Assembly: GCA_002412425.1 (NCBI GenBank)
Contig: DHVB01000004.1
Location: forward strand, 34,894-74,663
Source: Bacteroidales bacterium UBA5219
GTDB lineage: Bacteria > Bacteroidota > Bacteroidia > Bacteroidales > ML635J-15
Reading direction: 5' to 3'
DNA length: 39,770 nt
The notes under the pieces were generated by a model that was given only the letters and a program-made list of their open reading frames with translations, made no database searches and was not told the DNA's origin. The position numbers and the translations under genes were made by a program. This document shows, piece after piece, positions 1 to 8,316 of this stretch (its first letter is position 1; each line of letters begins with the position of its first letter).

Positions 1-30
1 AAGTCGGGGTGTCGAGCGAAGTCGAGATAC

Positions 31-64
31 AATTCTTAATTCTTAATTCTCAATTCTTAATTAC
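31..64. repeat. Short direct repeats at the window edge
   Basis: Three to four head-to-tail copies of a 10-bp unit close to AATTCTTAAT lie just beyond the stop of the PQQ-propeller gene. The same motif appears in reverse complement at about 32987-33017, so it is a dispersed filler repeat of this genome. No function is implied. Confidence 0.6.
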
Positions 65-1549
65 TTTCCCCAGGCAATATAAATTTCCATCTCTTGAAGC
101 AACAAAAAGTCTTCCGTAATGAATTATTGGAGTTGCTTCGCCTCTAATATTGGTGTTTTTCTCTAATAAACTAAAATTACAATTTTTATCATATCCAAAC
201 ATGTACAAGCCTTCGTAAGTCAAGACTATAAGTCTGTCTTTTGTAAAAATTGGAGTTGAAATTGAAGGTCCTGTTTCATATTTGAAAATTTCTTGAGGTT
301 GAGGATATAAAGTTTTATCACAGGGTCCTTTTACCAAATCGTAGGGGTTAGTAAGTTCATTTTCAACAACATACAAATAACCGTCAATTCCAACAAAAGC
401 AGCTAATGAGTTTTCATTTTCAGAAATATACCTATCATTAATAGCACACGAGCCTATAATCCCGCCATACCAACTTACAAAGTGTTTGTCTCCGGTAGGG
501 TAGAACCAAACAACACAAGAGTCTTTATGTTTTGTTGGATCAATTAGCATTGCTCCACCTTTGCCAGGAATATATTCCTTTTCAATGCTTATTAAAACTT
601 TTTTCTCTCTTGTGATAATTGGCGATCCGTCCATGTCTGAGCCAGTTTTAAATTGAATATCAATTTGTCCGCTATTCCTGTCATATTTATATAAATATCC
701 AGCACCAGAGGTTATAAAGACAAAATTGTCTAATAATGAAGGAGCGCTTTCAATTACGACATTTCTACGATGAGCTTGAATATCTTCTTTTGTATAAAGT
801 GCTTGCTTAAAAAATTCTACAGGTTGTTTGTAAGAATCAATTATTTGTGCAGAATCTGGATTTGGGTTGAGTTTTACAAAATCACCAGTTTCCAATCCTA
901 AAAAAATTGTATCGTCAACAATTAATGCTGTTCCGTCCACATCTCTGCTAAATGAGCCACCATATACAGAATTATATCGCCATAATTCTTTTCCTGTTCT
1001 AAACGAAATCGCTCTGTAACTAAAAATATACTTTTCGTGAAGTGGAACTTTAAATCCTCTTCTGCTGCCTTGAAAAATCACTATTTTATCAGGGTCATCT
1101 TTAGTTCTATTTGGATTAACCCAAACACAACCAGTCGATTTTATAACATCGTCATAAGGATATTTCCAAACAACTTCGCCTGTTTTAGCTTTAATTTTTC
1201 TTAAATTATAATCGTAAGCACCTTGAATTAGATAAAGCTCGCCTTGGTCTTCTATAAGCAAGGCTTGACCAGTCCAGCCGGCACCACACATATCTCTAAC
1301 TTCTTGATCTTTATTAGGAAAAACAGTTTTTCCACAACCTAATGTAGTTTTCCATATAATATCTAAACTTTCGGGAGCTATATTTCCGTAGTAATTGCGT
1401 TCTTCGTTTCCTAAAAATGTTGGTATTATAAGTTTTATACCATCATCATCAGGTTTTGGTGGAAGTTTAAGAAAACTAAAGCTACAAAAAAAAATAAGAG
1501 CTATTACTATTAAACTAATCAAAAGATTTACCCGGATATTGAGTTTCAT
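50..1549 (-). CDS. PQQ-like beta-propeller repeat protein, exported
   Basis: A 499-residue protein with an N-terminal hydrophobic segment (about residues 8-27) that acts as signal peptide or membrane anchor. The rest has recurring blades of the PQQ-like/WD40-like type, for example GELYLIQGAYDYNLRKIKA, then KTGEVVWKYP, GKELWRYN and DGYLYVVEN. Such repeats form an eight-bladed propeller that usually serves as a binding scaffold (as in BamB). I see no dehydrogenase catalytic set, so an enzymatic role is not supported. It starts inside the 3' end of the upstream M23 peptidase gene (35-bp overlap), so the two are very probably co-transcribed and translationally coupled. Substrate or partner cannot be told from sequence. 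Confidence 0.8.
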   Translation of the reverse strand: MKLNIRVNLLISLIVIALIFFCSFSFLKLPPKPDDDGIKLIIPTFLGNEERNYYGNIAPESLDIIWKTTLGCGKTVFPNKDQEVRDMCGAGWTGQALLIEDQGELYLIQGAYDYNLRKIKAKTGEVVWKYPYDDVIKSTGCVWVNPNRTKDDPDKIVIFQGSRRGFKVPLHEKYIFSYRAISFRTGKELWRYNSVYGGSFSRDVDGTALIVDDTIFLGLETGDFVKLNPNPDSAQIIDSYKQPVEFFKQALYTKEDIQAHRRNVVIESAPSLLDNFVFITSGAGYLYKYDRNSGQIDIQFKTGSDMDGSPIITREKKVLISIEKEYIPGKGGAMLIDPTKHKDSCVVWFYPTGDKHFVSWYGGIIGSCAINDRYISENENSLAAFVGIDGYLYVVENELTNPYDLVKGPCDKTLYPQPQEIFKYETGPSISTPIFTKDRLIVLTYEGLYMFGYDKNCNFSLLEKNTNIRGEATPIIHYGRLFVASRDGNLYCLGKVIKN

Positions 1550-2492
1550 TTATTAATTGTTCATATTCTGAGGGGTTTGGAACAAGCATATACCTAAGTG
1601 GGTTGACACTTGAATTGTTAACTAAAATTTCGTAATGCAAATGTGGTGCAGTTGATAAACCAGTTGAACCAACAGTTCCGATAAGTTCGCCTCGTTTAAC
1701 TTTTTGCCCTTTTTTTACATTTATAGTATGTAAATGAGCATATCTTGATTTTAGACCATTAACCCCATGGTTAATTACTATATTATTACCATAACCAGTT
1801 CTAATTTTTTCAACAAGTTCAACAACACCATCGCCCGAAGCATAAACAGGAGTGCCAGTAGGAGCAACCATATCAATTCCATGATGCATTTGTATTACCC
1901 CTAAAATTGGATGAGGACGATAACCATAAAAAGAACCTATACGAGTTAGTTCGTTTACGTGAATTGGTTGTAAAACAGGAAGAGATTTATAAATATTACC
2001 TCGCTTTTTCATTTCAGCTAGTAAAATTTTATACGACTCGTCTTGAATTTTTAATTTCAACTCAAATTCGTCTAATTGTTTAGCAACATCTTTTATAATT
2101 TCAGTGCTATTATAACCTTCATAAATTTTATATCTATTACTGCCTCCAACTCCAGCATTGCGAACACTAGTAGGAATAGTGTCTAATTCAAAAGTGGTGC
2201 GATAAATATAATTGTCGTTTTTAGCAATCACATTTAATAAGCTGTCGTTTACTTTTAAACGTTGATTAATTTTATTTAGATTTTCTTGCAAAAATTTAAC
2301 TTCAGCTCGTAAGAGTTTCTCTTCTGGAGACTCATAAATTATAATATATAATACCATTAAAATAGCACCAAATGAAAAAGATACAACAGAACGTTGAAAA
2401 AGTTTAAGGAAAAACTTTTTAAAACTGAACTTAATCTTTTCGTATTGAAGCGTTTCTGAATTAAATTTATATTTTGTTTTAATTTTTGTCAT
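1515..2492 (-). CDS. M23 family metallopeptidase (LytM domain), membrane-anchored
   Basis: A 325-residue protein likely to cleave peptidoglycan cross-bridges or act as a divisome-type activator. A basic N-terminus is followed by one transmembrane helix (about 36-53), a charged coiled-coil-like stretch (about 57-90 and 130-165), and a C-terminal LytM domain (about 185-300). The zinc ligands of the family are visible: the HHGID motif (H203 and D207) and HLHYE (H284, H286), with H253 in YAHLH. All metal ligands are present, so it is predicted active rather than degenerate. It is the first gene of a pair with the PQQ-propeller gene and is divergent from alaS, an arrangement common in Bacteroidota. 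A consensus-like promoter lies at 2521-2551. Confidence 0.9.
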   Translation of the reverse strand: MTKIKTKYKFNSETLQYEKIKFSFKKFFLKLFQRSVVSFSFGAILMVLYIIIYESPEEKLLRAEVKFLQENLNKINQRLKVNDSLLNVIAKNDNYIYRTTFELDTIPTSVRNAGVGGSNRYKIYEGYNSTEIIKDVAKQLDEFELKLKIQDESYKILLAEMKKRGNIYKSLPVLQPIHVNELTRIGSFYGYRPHPILGVIQMHHGIDMVAPTGTPVYASGDGVVELVEKIRTGYGNNIVINHGVNGLKSRYAHLHTINVKKGQKVKRGELIGTVGSTGLSTAPHLHYEILVNNSSVNPLRYMLVPNPSEYEQLINETQYPGKSFD

Positions 2493-2516
2493 TAAAAATA
2501 TTTAATACTAAAATAA

Positions 2517-2547
2517 AGTGCAAAATTACATAATTTAACTAACTTTG
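2517..2547 (+). promoter_or_regulatory. Probable alaS promoter overlapping the divergent one
   Basis: A -7 box TAACTTTG lies at 2540-2547. The position 19 bases upstream (2517-2520) reads AGTG, a weak -33. The -7 box lies inside the spacer of the divergent M23 promoter, so the two polymerases cannot bind together. Transcription would begin near 2554, which excludes nothing upstream of the ATG at 2598. Confidence 0.5.
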
Positions 2548-2551
2548 CAAA
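2521..2551 (-). promoter_or_regulatory. Bacteroidota-type promoter for the M23/PQQ operon
   Basis: Read on the minus strand, TTTG (2551-2548) is followed by exactly 19 bases and then TAATTTTG (2528-2521). This matches the Bacteroides -33/-7 consensus TTTG-N19-TAnnTTTG perfectly. It sits about 30 bp before the M23 start codon. The alaS promoter overlaps it. Confidence 0.75.
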
Positions 2552-2597
2552 CTAAAATAAAATAAAGTTTTTAATAACTTGATAATTGATTTTGTAT

Positions 2598-5228
2598 ATG
2601 ATGGATTCTAAACAAATTAGACAAAAATTTAAAGATTTTTTCGAGGAAAAATCTCATAAGATAGTGGCTAGTGATTCTATGATAATAAAGAACGATCCAA
2701 GTTTAATGTTTACAAATGCTGGTATGAACCAGTTTAAAGATATTTTTCTTGGTTCACGAAAACCTGAAAGTTTAAGAGTTGCTAATTCACAAAAATGCCT
2801 CAGAGTTTCTGGTAAACATAACGATTTGGAAGATGTAGGACACGATACCTATCATCATACTATGTTTGAAATGTTGGGAAATTGGTCTTTTGGTGATTAT
2901 TTTAAAAAAGAAGCCATTGCTTTCGCTTGGGAATTATTAACAGAAGTTTATAAAATTGATAAATCTCGTCTTTACGCTAGTGTTTTTGGTGGTGATGAAG
3001 CCGAAAATTTAGAAATAGACACAGAAGCTGAAGAAATTTGGAAAGAATATGTTCCAGAAGATAGAATTGTACGTGGTTGTAAAAAAGATAATTTTTGGGA
3101 AATGGGAGATATGGGTCCATGCGGTCCATGTTCGGAAATTCATGTTGATATTAGAAGCGATGAAGAACGCAAAAAAATTGACGGGAAAGATTTAGTAAAT
3201 AAAGACCATCCGCAAGTTATTGAAATTTGGAATTTGGTATTTATTCAATATAATAGAAAAGCAGACGGAAGTTTAGAAGTTTTACCACAAAAACATGTGG
3301 ATACAGGCATGGGATTTGAACGTTTGTGTGCTGTATTGCAAGGCGTAAAATCAAATTATGATATAGATATTTTCCAAATTTTAATAAATCATATTTCTGA
3401 AATTTCTGGCAAAAAATATGGAGAAGATGAAAAAATCGACATTGCATTACGTGTAATTGCCGACCACTTACGTGCTGTTGCTTTTGCTATTGCTGATGGA
3501 CAACTTCCTTCAAATAATAAAGCTGGCTATGTTATTAGGCGAATTTTAAGACGTGCTGTACGATATGCTTATTCGTTCTTAGATTTAAAAGAAGCTTTTA
3601 TTTATAAATTAGTTGATACTCTTGTTGATTTAATGGGAGACTCTTTTCCAGAACTTATTAGTCAGAAAAGTATTATTGAAAAAGTTATTAAAGAGGAAGA
3701 AACTGTGTTTTTACGTACTTTGGAAAAAGGTATTCGCTTGTTAGATACTGAAATGGAAAGATTGAAAAAAGAAAATAAAAATACTGTTAACGGAACTCAG
3801 GCTTTTATTTTGTATGATACTTATGGATTTCCTCTTGATTTAACTGAACTAATCGCTCGTGAAAATGGTTTTGTCGTTGATGTTGAGGGTTTTGATGGCG
3901 AAATGCAAAAGCAAAAAGAAAGAGCCAGAGCTGCTGCAGAAATAGATACTGACGATTGGACAGTTTTGAAAAATATTGAAGAAACAGAATTTGTGGGTTA
4001 CGATAACTTGAAAGCAGAAATAAATATCGTAAAATACAGACGAGTAGAACAAAAAAATAGTAAATATTATCATCTTATTTTTGATAAAACTCCATTTTAT
4101 GCTGAAGCAGGTGGACAAGTTGGTGATAGCGGTTTTATTCGTAGTATAAACGAAAATATTGAAATTATTAATACTGTAAAAGAACATAATTTAGTAATTC
4201 ATATTTCAAAATATTTACCACAAAATCCAGAAGCAACTTTTACCGCTGAAGTAAATGTTGAAAATAGAACTTCTACTGCAAATAATCATACAGCTACTCA
4301 CTTGCTACATCATGCTTTGCGGGGTGTTTTAGGAAGTCATGTAGAGCAAAAAGGCTCTTTGGTTTCACCAGAAAGATTGCGTTTTGATTTTGCACATTTC
4401 AATAAACTAAGTGATGAAGAAATTCGCTTGATTGAAAGACAAGTGAATAAAAATATTCGTCAAAATATTAGCAAAAACGAAAAAAGAAATATTCCTATAA
4501 AAAAGGCTAAAGAAATGGGAGCTGTTGCATTGTTTGGCGAAAAATATGGAGATGAAGTCAGAGTTATACAATATGGCGATTCCGTTGAACTTTGTGGTGG
4601 TACTCATGTTGAAAGCACAGGTCAAATAGGATTTTTTAAAATTGTTTCTGAATCTGCTATTGCTGCTGGCATTAGAAGAGTAGAAGCAGTTACAGGCGAA
4701 GTTGCTGAAAATTTAGTTTTCGAAAAATTTGATACAGTTTCAGATATAGCTTTAATTTTCAATAATCAAAAAGATTTGCTAAAAGCAATAAATAATGTTT
4801 TGGAAGAAAATGAAAAATTGAAAAAACAATTTGAAAAATTCCATGCAGAAGAATTAAAAGTAGTGAAACGTCAATTATTAGAGCAAGCTGAAAATGTTGG
4901 AGATGTGAAACTTATTGTTTCGGAAATAGACTTAAAAGATGCTAATGATTTGAAAGAAATTTGTTCACAAATTAGAGGAGAAGTATCTCAATTTGCTTGT
5001 GTATTAGCAACAGCTATAGAAGATAAACCATCTTTAATAATTGCGTTTTCTGAAAATTTAACTAAAGAAAAATCTTTAAATGCAGGAAGTTTAATTCGTG
5101 ATGCAGCAAAATTTATCCAAGGTGGTGGTGGAGGACAAGCATTTGTTGCAACTGCAGGTGGAAAAAATCCAAATGGAATTTCTCAAGCATTAGAATTTGC
5201 TAAAAACGAGATATTAAAAGTGATTTAG
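2598..5228 (+). CDS. alaS: Alanine--tRNA ligase
   Basis: A complete 876-residue alanyl-tRNA synthetase, which charges tRNA-Ala with alanine in the cytoplasm. Visible parts in order: the class II catalytic core (SLMFTNAGMNQFKDIFLG, then HHTMFEMLGNWSFGDYFK and WEMGDMGPCGPCSEIH); the helical tRNA-recognition domain; the editing domain with HTATHLLHHALR and CGGTHVESTGQIGFFK (zinc/editing ligands H, H, C, H); and the C-terminal DHHA1 domain ending in FIQGGGGGQAFVATAGG. An in-frame TTG at 2586 would add MILY, but the ATG at 2598 or the next one at 2601 (MDSKQIRQKF) fits the family start, so I use 2598. It is divergent from the M23 peptidase gene. Length is normal. Confidence 0.97.
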   Translation: MMDSKQIRQKFKDFFEEKSHKIVASDSMIIKNDPSLMFTNAGMNQFKDIFLGSRKPESLRVANSQKCLRVSGKHNDLEDVGHDTYHHTMFEMLGNWSFGDYFKKEAIAFAWELLTEVYKIDKSRLYASVFGGDEAENLEIDTEAEEIWKEYVPEDRIVRGCKKDNFWEMGDMGPCGPCSEIHVDIRSDEERKKIDGKDLVNKDHPQVIEIWNLVFIQYNRKADGSLEVLPQKHVDTGMGFERLCAVLQGVKSNYDIDIFQILINHISEISGKKYGEDEKIDIALRVIADHLRAVAFAIADGQLPSNNKAGYVIRRILRRAVRYAYSFLDLKEAFIYKLVDTLVDLMGDSFPELISQKSIIEKVIKEEETVFLRTLEKGIRLLDTEMERLKKENKNTVNGTQAFILYDTYGFPLDLTELIARENGFVVDVEGFDGEMQKQKERARAAAEIDTDDWTVLKNIEETEFVGYDNLKAEINIVKYRRVEQKNSKYYHLIFDKTPFYAEAGGQVGDSGFIRSINENIEIINTVKEHNLVIHISKYLPQNPEATFTAEVNVENRTSTANNHTATHLLHHALRGVLGSHVEQKGSLVSPERLRFDFAHFNKLSDEEIRLIERQVNKNIRQNISKNEKRNIPIKKAKEMGAVALFGEKYGDEVRVIQYGDSVELCGGTHVESTGQIGFFKIVSESAIAAGIRRVEAVTGEVAENLVFEKFDTVSDIALIFNNQKDLLKAINNVLEENEKLKKQFEKFHAEELKVVKRQLLEQAENVGDVKLIVSEIDLKDANDLKEICSQIRGEVSQFACVLATAIEDKPSLIIAFSENLTKEKSLNAGSLIRDAAKFIQGGGGGQAFVATAGGKNPNGISQALEFAKNEILKVI

Positions 5229-5268
5229 AGTTTTTATGTCCTAAAAAATTGACATTTTTTGCGTCAAC

Positions 5269-5320
5269 AATCTATGCAAATCAAAAGTTGTACTTTAGAA
5301 ATACATGTAAAAATAAAGTT
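5269..5320 (+). repeat. 52-bp direct repeat, copy A
   Basis: This segment between alaS and the first ATPase recurs at 8256-8307 in the same orientation with 47 of 52 identical positions. A shorter similarity (TCCTAAAAAA followed by TTGACA or GTTAACA) extends upstream of both copies. The two copies flank the ATPase-array-ATPase block. Confidence 0.8.
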
Positions 5321-5347
5321 ATATTTTAGATTTACATAAAAATATTA

Positions 5348-5355
5348 TATATTTG
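5348..5355 (+). promoter_or_regulatory. -7 box of the first DUF4143 ATPase
   Basis: TATATTTG, a TAnnTTTG match, followed by CA, 33 bp before the start codon. The matching -33 position (5325-5328) reads TTTA. The same TATATTTGCA context precedes the second ATPase (6958) and the GH95 pseudogene (8457). Confidence 0.55.
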
Positions 5356-5387
5356 CATTGTGTAACTTAAATTAATAACACTTAGAT

Positions 5388-6527
5388 ATGTTATTGCGAA
5401 AATTTAATTTCCAAGATGTTGAAACCAATAGTATTTTTCTTTGGGGTGCTCGTCAAACAGGGAAAAGTACGTTACTGAAAATGCGGTTTCCCGGTGTTCG
5501 TTATATTGATTTATTAAAATCAGATGAATTTGCACGTTATAGCCGTCGTCCTGCTCTTTTACGTGAAGAGTTAAGTTTACTTCCCAAGAATGAATTAATA
5601 ATTATTGACGAAATTCAGAAAATACCTGCTTTACTTGATGAAGTGCATTGGTTAATAAGTAATCATCATCTTCGCTTTATTTTGAGTGGTTCAAGTGCTC
5701 GCAAATTACGCCGAAGTGGTGTGAACTTGCTTGGTGGTAGAGCTATTCGCAAACACCTATATCCGTTTGTTAGTGTTGAAATTCCAGAATTTGATATTGT
5801 GAAAGCTTGTAATAATGGAATGCTTCCACCACACTATTTAGTAGAAAATGCTACAAACAGACTTCAGGCTTATGTGGGTGATTATCTGCAACAAGAAATA
5901 AAAGCTGAAGCGCTTACTCGAAATCTAAATACCTTTACTCGATTTTTGGAAGTTGCAGCACTAAGTAATGGAGAAATTTTGAATTATAATAATATTTCTT
6001 TGGAATGTGGTGTTAGTGCTCCTACAGTTAAAGAGTATTTTTCTATTTTGGAAGAAACGCTTATAGCTTATATTATTCCAGCTTTTACTCGAAATGTGAA
6101 ACGGCGTGTTATTCAGTCGCCTAAATTTTACTACTTTGATGTAGGTATTGCTAATTTTCTGCTTAAAAGAACTTCGGTAAATCCTGGCTCACCAGAGTTT
6201 GGACATGCTTTTGAGCATTTTATTATGCAGGAAATTATTGCTTATATCGGATATTTCAGACCTTTGCAAAATTTGTCATATTGGCGTACATCTTCGGGTT
6301 ACGAAGTTGATGTAATTATCGGAAATGCCGAAGTTGCCATAGAAATTAAATCTTCAGATGAAGTGCAATCACATCATACAAAAGGTTTGAAGGCTTTTTC
6401 AGAAGAATTTCCCAATTGCCGACTTATTGTTGTTTCGTTAGATAAATATGCTCGCAGATTAAACAACGTGGAAGTTTATCCTGCCCTAGAGTTCCTCTCA
6501 ATGTTGTGGAATGGTGTTTTCTTTTAA
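5388..6527 (+). CDS. ATP-binding protein, AAA_14 ATPase with DUF4143 domain (first copy)
   Basis: A 379-residue protein. The N-terminal AAA_14 ATPase has Walker A GARQTGKST (residues 20-28), Walker B IIIDE (71-75) followed by IQK, and a sensor-like LSGSSAR (99-105). A winged-helix-like middle (about 185-235) leads into the C-terminal DUF4143 region with D308, E319 and K321 in the patterns EVD and AIEIKSS. That spacing fits the PD-(D/E)XK nuclease-like fold assigned to this domain. Both halves are intact, so an active ATPase is likely. The biological role of the family is unsettled; copies are numerous and patchily distributed in Bacteroidota and archaea. It is followed by the 22-bp array and a second family member on the same strand. 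Sequence similarity to that second copy is modest, so this is not a recent duplication. Confidence 0.88.
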   Translation: MLLRKFNFQDVETNSIFLWGARQTGKSTLLKMRFPGVRYIDLLKSDEFARYSRRPALLREELSLLPKNELIIIDEIQKIPALLDEVHWLISNHHLRFILSGSSARKLRRSGVNLLGGRAIRKHLYPFVSVEIPEFDIVKACNNGMLPPHYLVENATNRLQAYVGDYLQQEIKAEALTRNLNTFTRFLEVAALSNGEILNYNNISLECGVSAPTVKEYFSILEETLIAYIIPAFTRNVKRRVIQSPKFYYFDVGIANFLLKRTSVNPGSPEFGHAFEHFIMQEIIAYIGYFRPLQNLSYWRTSSGYEVDVIIGNAEVAIEIKSSDEVQSHHTKGLKAFSEEFPNCRLIVVSLDKYARRLNNVEVYPALEFLSMLWNGVFF

Positions 6528-6540
6528 AAATATACTTTTC

Positions 6541-6957
6541 GATAAATTTAAAATATTGTTTGTGTAAATTTAAGATATTCCTTGTGTAATTTTAATATGT
6601 TTGTTGTGTAAATTTGAAAAATATTTGTGAAATCTTAAGATATTTATTGTGTAATTTTAAAATATATTTCATGTAATATTAAAATATTATTTGTGTATAT
6701 TTAAAATAGTATTTGTGTAAAATTAAAATAAATCTTGTGCAAAACTAAGATATTGTTCGTGTATATTTAAAATAATGCTTGTGTAGTTTTAAAATAATAA
6801 TTGTGTAAATTTAAGATTTGTATTGTGTGATTTTAAAATTTATTTCCTGTAAATTTAAAATAATAGTTGTGTAATATTAAAATGTAGGTTGTGTATATTT
6901 AAAATAGTCTTTGTGTAATATTAAGAAAAATATTGTGAAAATTTAAAATAATTATTT
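6541..6957 (+). repeat. In-register array of nineteen ~22-bp A+T-rich units
   Basis: This fills nearly all of the 463-bp gap between the two ATPases. Units begin at 6541, 6563, 6585, 6607, 6628, 6650, 6672, 6694, 6716, 6738, 6760, 6782, 6804, 6826, 6848, 6870, 6892, 6914 and 6936. All are 22 bp except the fourth (21 bp). The consensus is GTGTAAATTTAAAATATT followed by about four variable bases ending in TT. GTGTA at the head and TTTAAAAT or TTAAGAT in the middle are best kept; the last 5-6 bases drift. No two units are identical throughout, so it is an old array kept in register rather than a fresh slippage product. Stops occur in all frames, so it is not coding. There are no long unique spacers, so it is not CRISPR. 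Confidence 0.92.
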
Positions 6958-6965
6958 ATATTTGC
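6935..6965 (+). promoter_or_regulatory. Promoter of the second DUF4143 ATPase, fused to the end of the array
   Basis: The -7 box TATATTTG (6958-6965) begins one base after the last array unit. Exactly 19 bases upstream lies TGTG (6935-6938), the head of unit 19, in the -33 position. The final repeat unit therefore doubles as the -33 half of the promoter. The start codon is at 6991. Confidence 0.6.
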
Positions 6966-6990
6966 ATTATAAATACATTAAAAAATAATT

Positions 6991-8151
6991 ATGGTAGTTC
7001 ATCGAGAAATAGTTACTGCAATGCGACAGTTAGGAGATAAGTTTCCAGTTGTTGTTCTTACAGGACCAAGGCAATCGGGAAAAACGACTTTGTTGAAAGC
7101 AATGTTTTATGACTATAGATATGTTAGTCTTGAAGACCCAGATATGAGGATTTTTGCAGAAAGTGATCCACGTGGTTTTTTGAAACAATATGATAAATAT
7201 ATTATTTTCGACGAAATACAACGAGTACCGCATCTGTTTTCATATATACAATCTATTGTTGATGACAGCGGAATAATGGGGCAATTTATTTTTTCTGGCT
7301 CGCAAAATTTTCATTTGATGCAAAACATTACACAAAGTTTGGCAGGTAGAGTTGCTATTTTTAGATTATTTCCTTTTGATTTTAAAGAATTAAAAAGAGC
7401 AGGATTGCTACAAAATGACTATACAACACATTTACTAAAGGGATTTTATCCTGCGATTTATAATCGAAAAATTAAACCAGCAGATTTTTATTCTAATTAT
7501 ATTGAAACTTATGTTCAGCGAGATGTAAGTGAGTTGCTCGCTATTCAAGATATGAGTTTGTTTAAAAAGTTTTTATCTTTATGCGCTACAAGAGCAGGAC
7601 AAATTTTAAATATGAGTAGTTTGGCAAAGGAAAGTGGAATTTCGGTTCCAACTGTAAAAGCATGGTTGTCTGCTTTGGAAAATAGCTATGTTGTTTTTCT
7701 GTTGCAACCTTATTATAAAAACTTTAGCAAACGTATTACAAAATCGCCTAAACTTTATTTTTATGATACTGGGTTGCTCTGTAATTTGCTCAGAATAAAT
7801 AATGTGTCTAAAATAAAAAATCAAGCTCTAAAAGGTGCTTTATTTGAAAATATGATAGTTTCGGAGTATGTGAAAAAGAAATATCATCAAAATGCGAGAC
7901 AAACAGATTTGTGGTTTTGGCGTGATTCTCATGGTAATGAGGTGGATTTACTTTTAGAAAAACCACAAGAAACAGAAATTGTAGAAATAAAAGCTACACA
8001 AACTGTTATGCCTGATTTATTTAAGGGATTAAATTATTATGCAGCACTTGAAACAGAAATAAAACTGACAAAAACACTAATTTATGGAGGCAGCGAACGT
8101 CAGGAAAGAAGTGTGGCTCAGGTGGTGCCTTGGAATGAGGTGAGTGTTTGA
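6991..8151 (+). CDS. ATP-binding protein, AAA_14 ATPase with DUF4143 domain (second copy)
   Basis: A 386-residue protein of the same family as the gene at 5388-6527. Walker A is GPRQSGKTT (residues 25-33), Walker B IIFDE (71-75) with the family's IQR extension, and a sensor-like FSGSQNFHL follows at about 101-109. A helix-turn-helix-like stretch (LAKESGISVPTVKAWLSALE, 211-230) links to the DUF4143 half, which carries D319 (NEVDLLLE) and E332/K334 (IVEIKAT), the PD-(D/E)XK-like set. Complete and without lesions. The 22-bp array ends against its promoter, so if the array is regulatory this gene is the most direct target. Function unknown beyond ATP binding and a possible nuclease fold. Confidence 0.88.
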   Translation: MVVHREIVTAMRQLGDKFPVVVLTGPRQSGKTTLLKAMFYDYRYVSLEDPDMRIFAESDPRGFLKQYDKYIIFDEIQRVPHLFSYIQSIVDDSGIMGQFIFSGSQNFHLMQNITQSLAGRVAIFRLFPFDFKELKRAGLLQNDYTTHLLKGFYPAIYNRKIKPADFYSNYIETYVQRDVSELLAIQDMSLFKKFLSLCATRAGQILNMSSLAKESGISVPTVKAWLSALENSYVVFLLQPYYKNFSKRITKSPKLYFYDTGLLCNLLRINNVSKIKNQALKGALFENMIVSEYVKKKYHQNARQTDLWFWRDSHGNEVDLLLEKPQETEIVEIKATQTVMPDLFKGLNYYAALETEIKLTKTLIYGGSERQERSVAQVVPWNEVSV

Positions 8152-8316
8152 TGAAAAGGATTTGGTAATTGGTTATGTATTAACAGTTTTAGTAAAGTAT
8201 AACATTCTTATCCTAAAAAAGTTAACACATTTGTTATATAATATTTTATGTTTAAAATCTATGCAAATCCAAAGCTATACTTTAAAAATATATGTAAAAA
8301 TAAAGTTTTATTTGTT
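8152..8316. other. Spacer holding the second 52-bp repeat
   Basis: First half of the 332-bp gap between the second ATPase and the GH95 pseudogene. It holds the 52-bp repeat copy B and a TCCTAAAAAAG stretch near 8208 that mirrors one near 5240. Otherwise it is plain A+T-rich sequence with no open frame. Confidence 0.6.
8256..8307 (+). repeat. 52-bp direct repeat, copy B
   Basis: Second copy of the segment at 5269-5320 (47/52 identical, same orientation). It lies nine bases before the second 22-bp array. The paired copies suggest duplication of an upstream regulatory segment, or ends of an inserted or duplicated block. Confidence 0.8.

Noticed and set aside
3849..4187. A 112-codon minus-strand frame within alaS
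   Set aside because: Shadow of alaS: rich in F, I, N and C as expected from reverse reading of A+T-rich coding DNA, with no domain.
6541..6957. CRISPR array interpretation of the 22-bp units
   Set aside because: Units are contiguous with no unique spacers of constant length, repeats are degenerate, and no cas genes are present.
5388..8151. Recent tandem duplication of the two ATPase genes
   Set aside because: The two proteins share motifs and domain order but differ throughout, including Walker A surroundings and the C-terminal half, so they are distant paralogues brought together.
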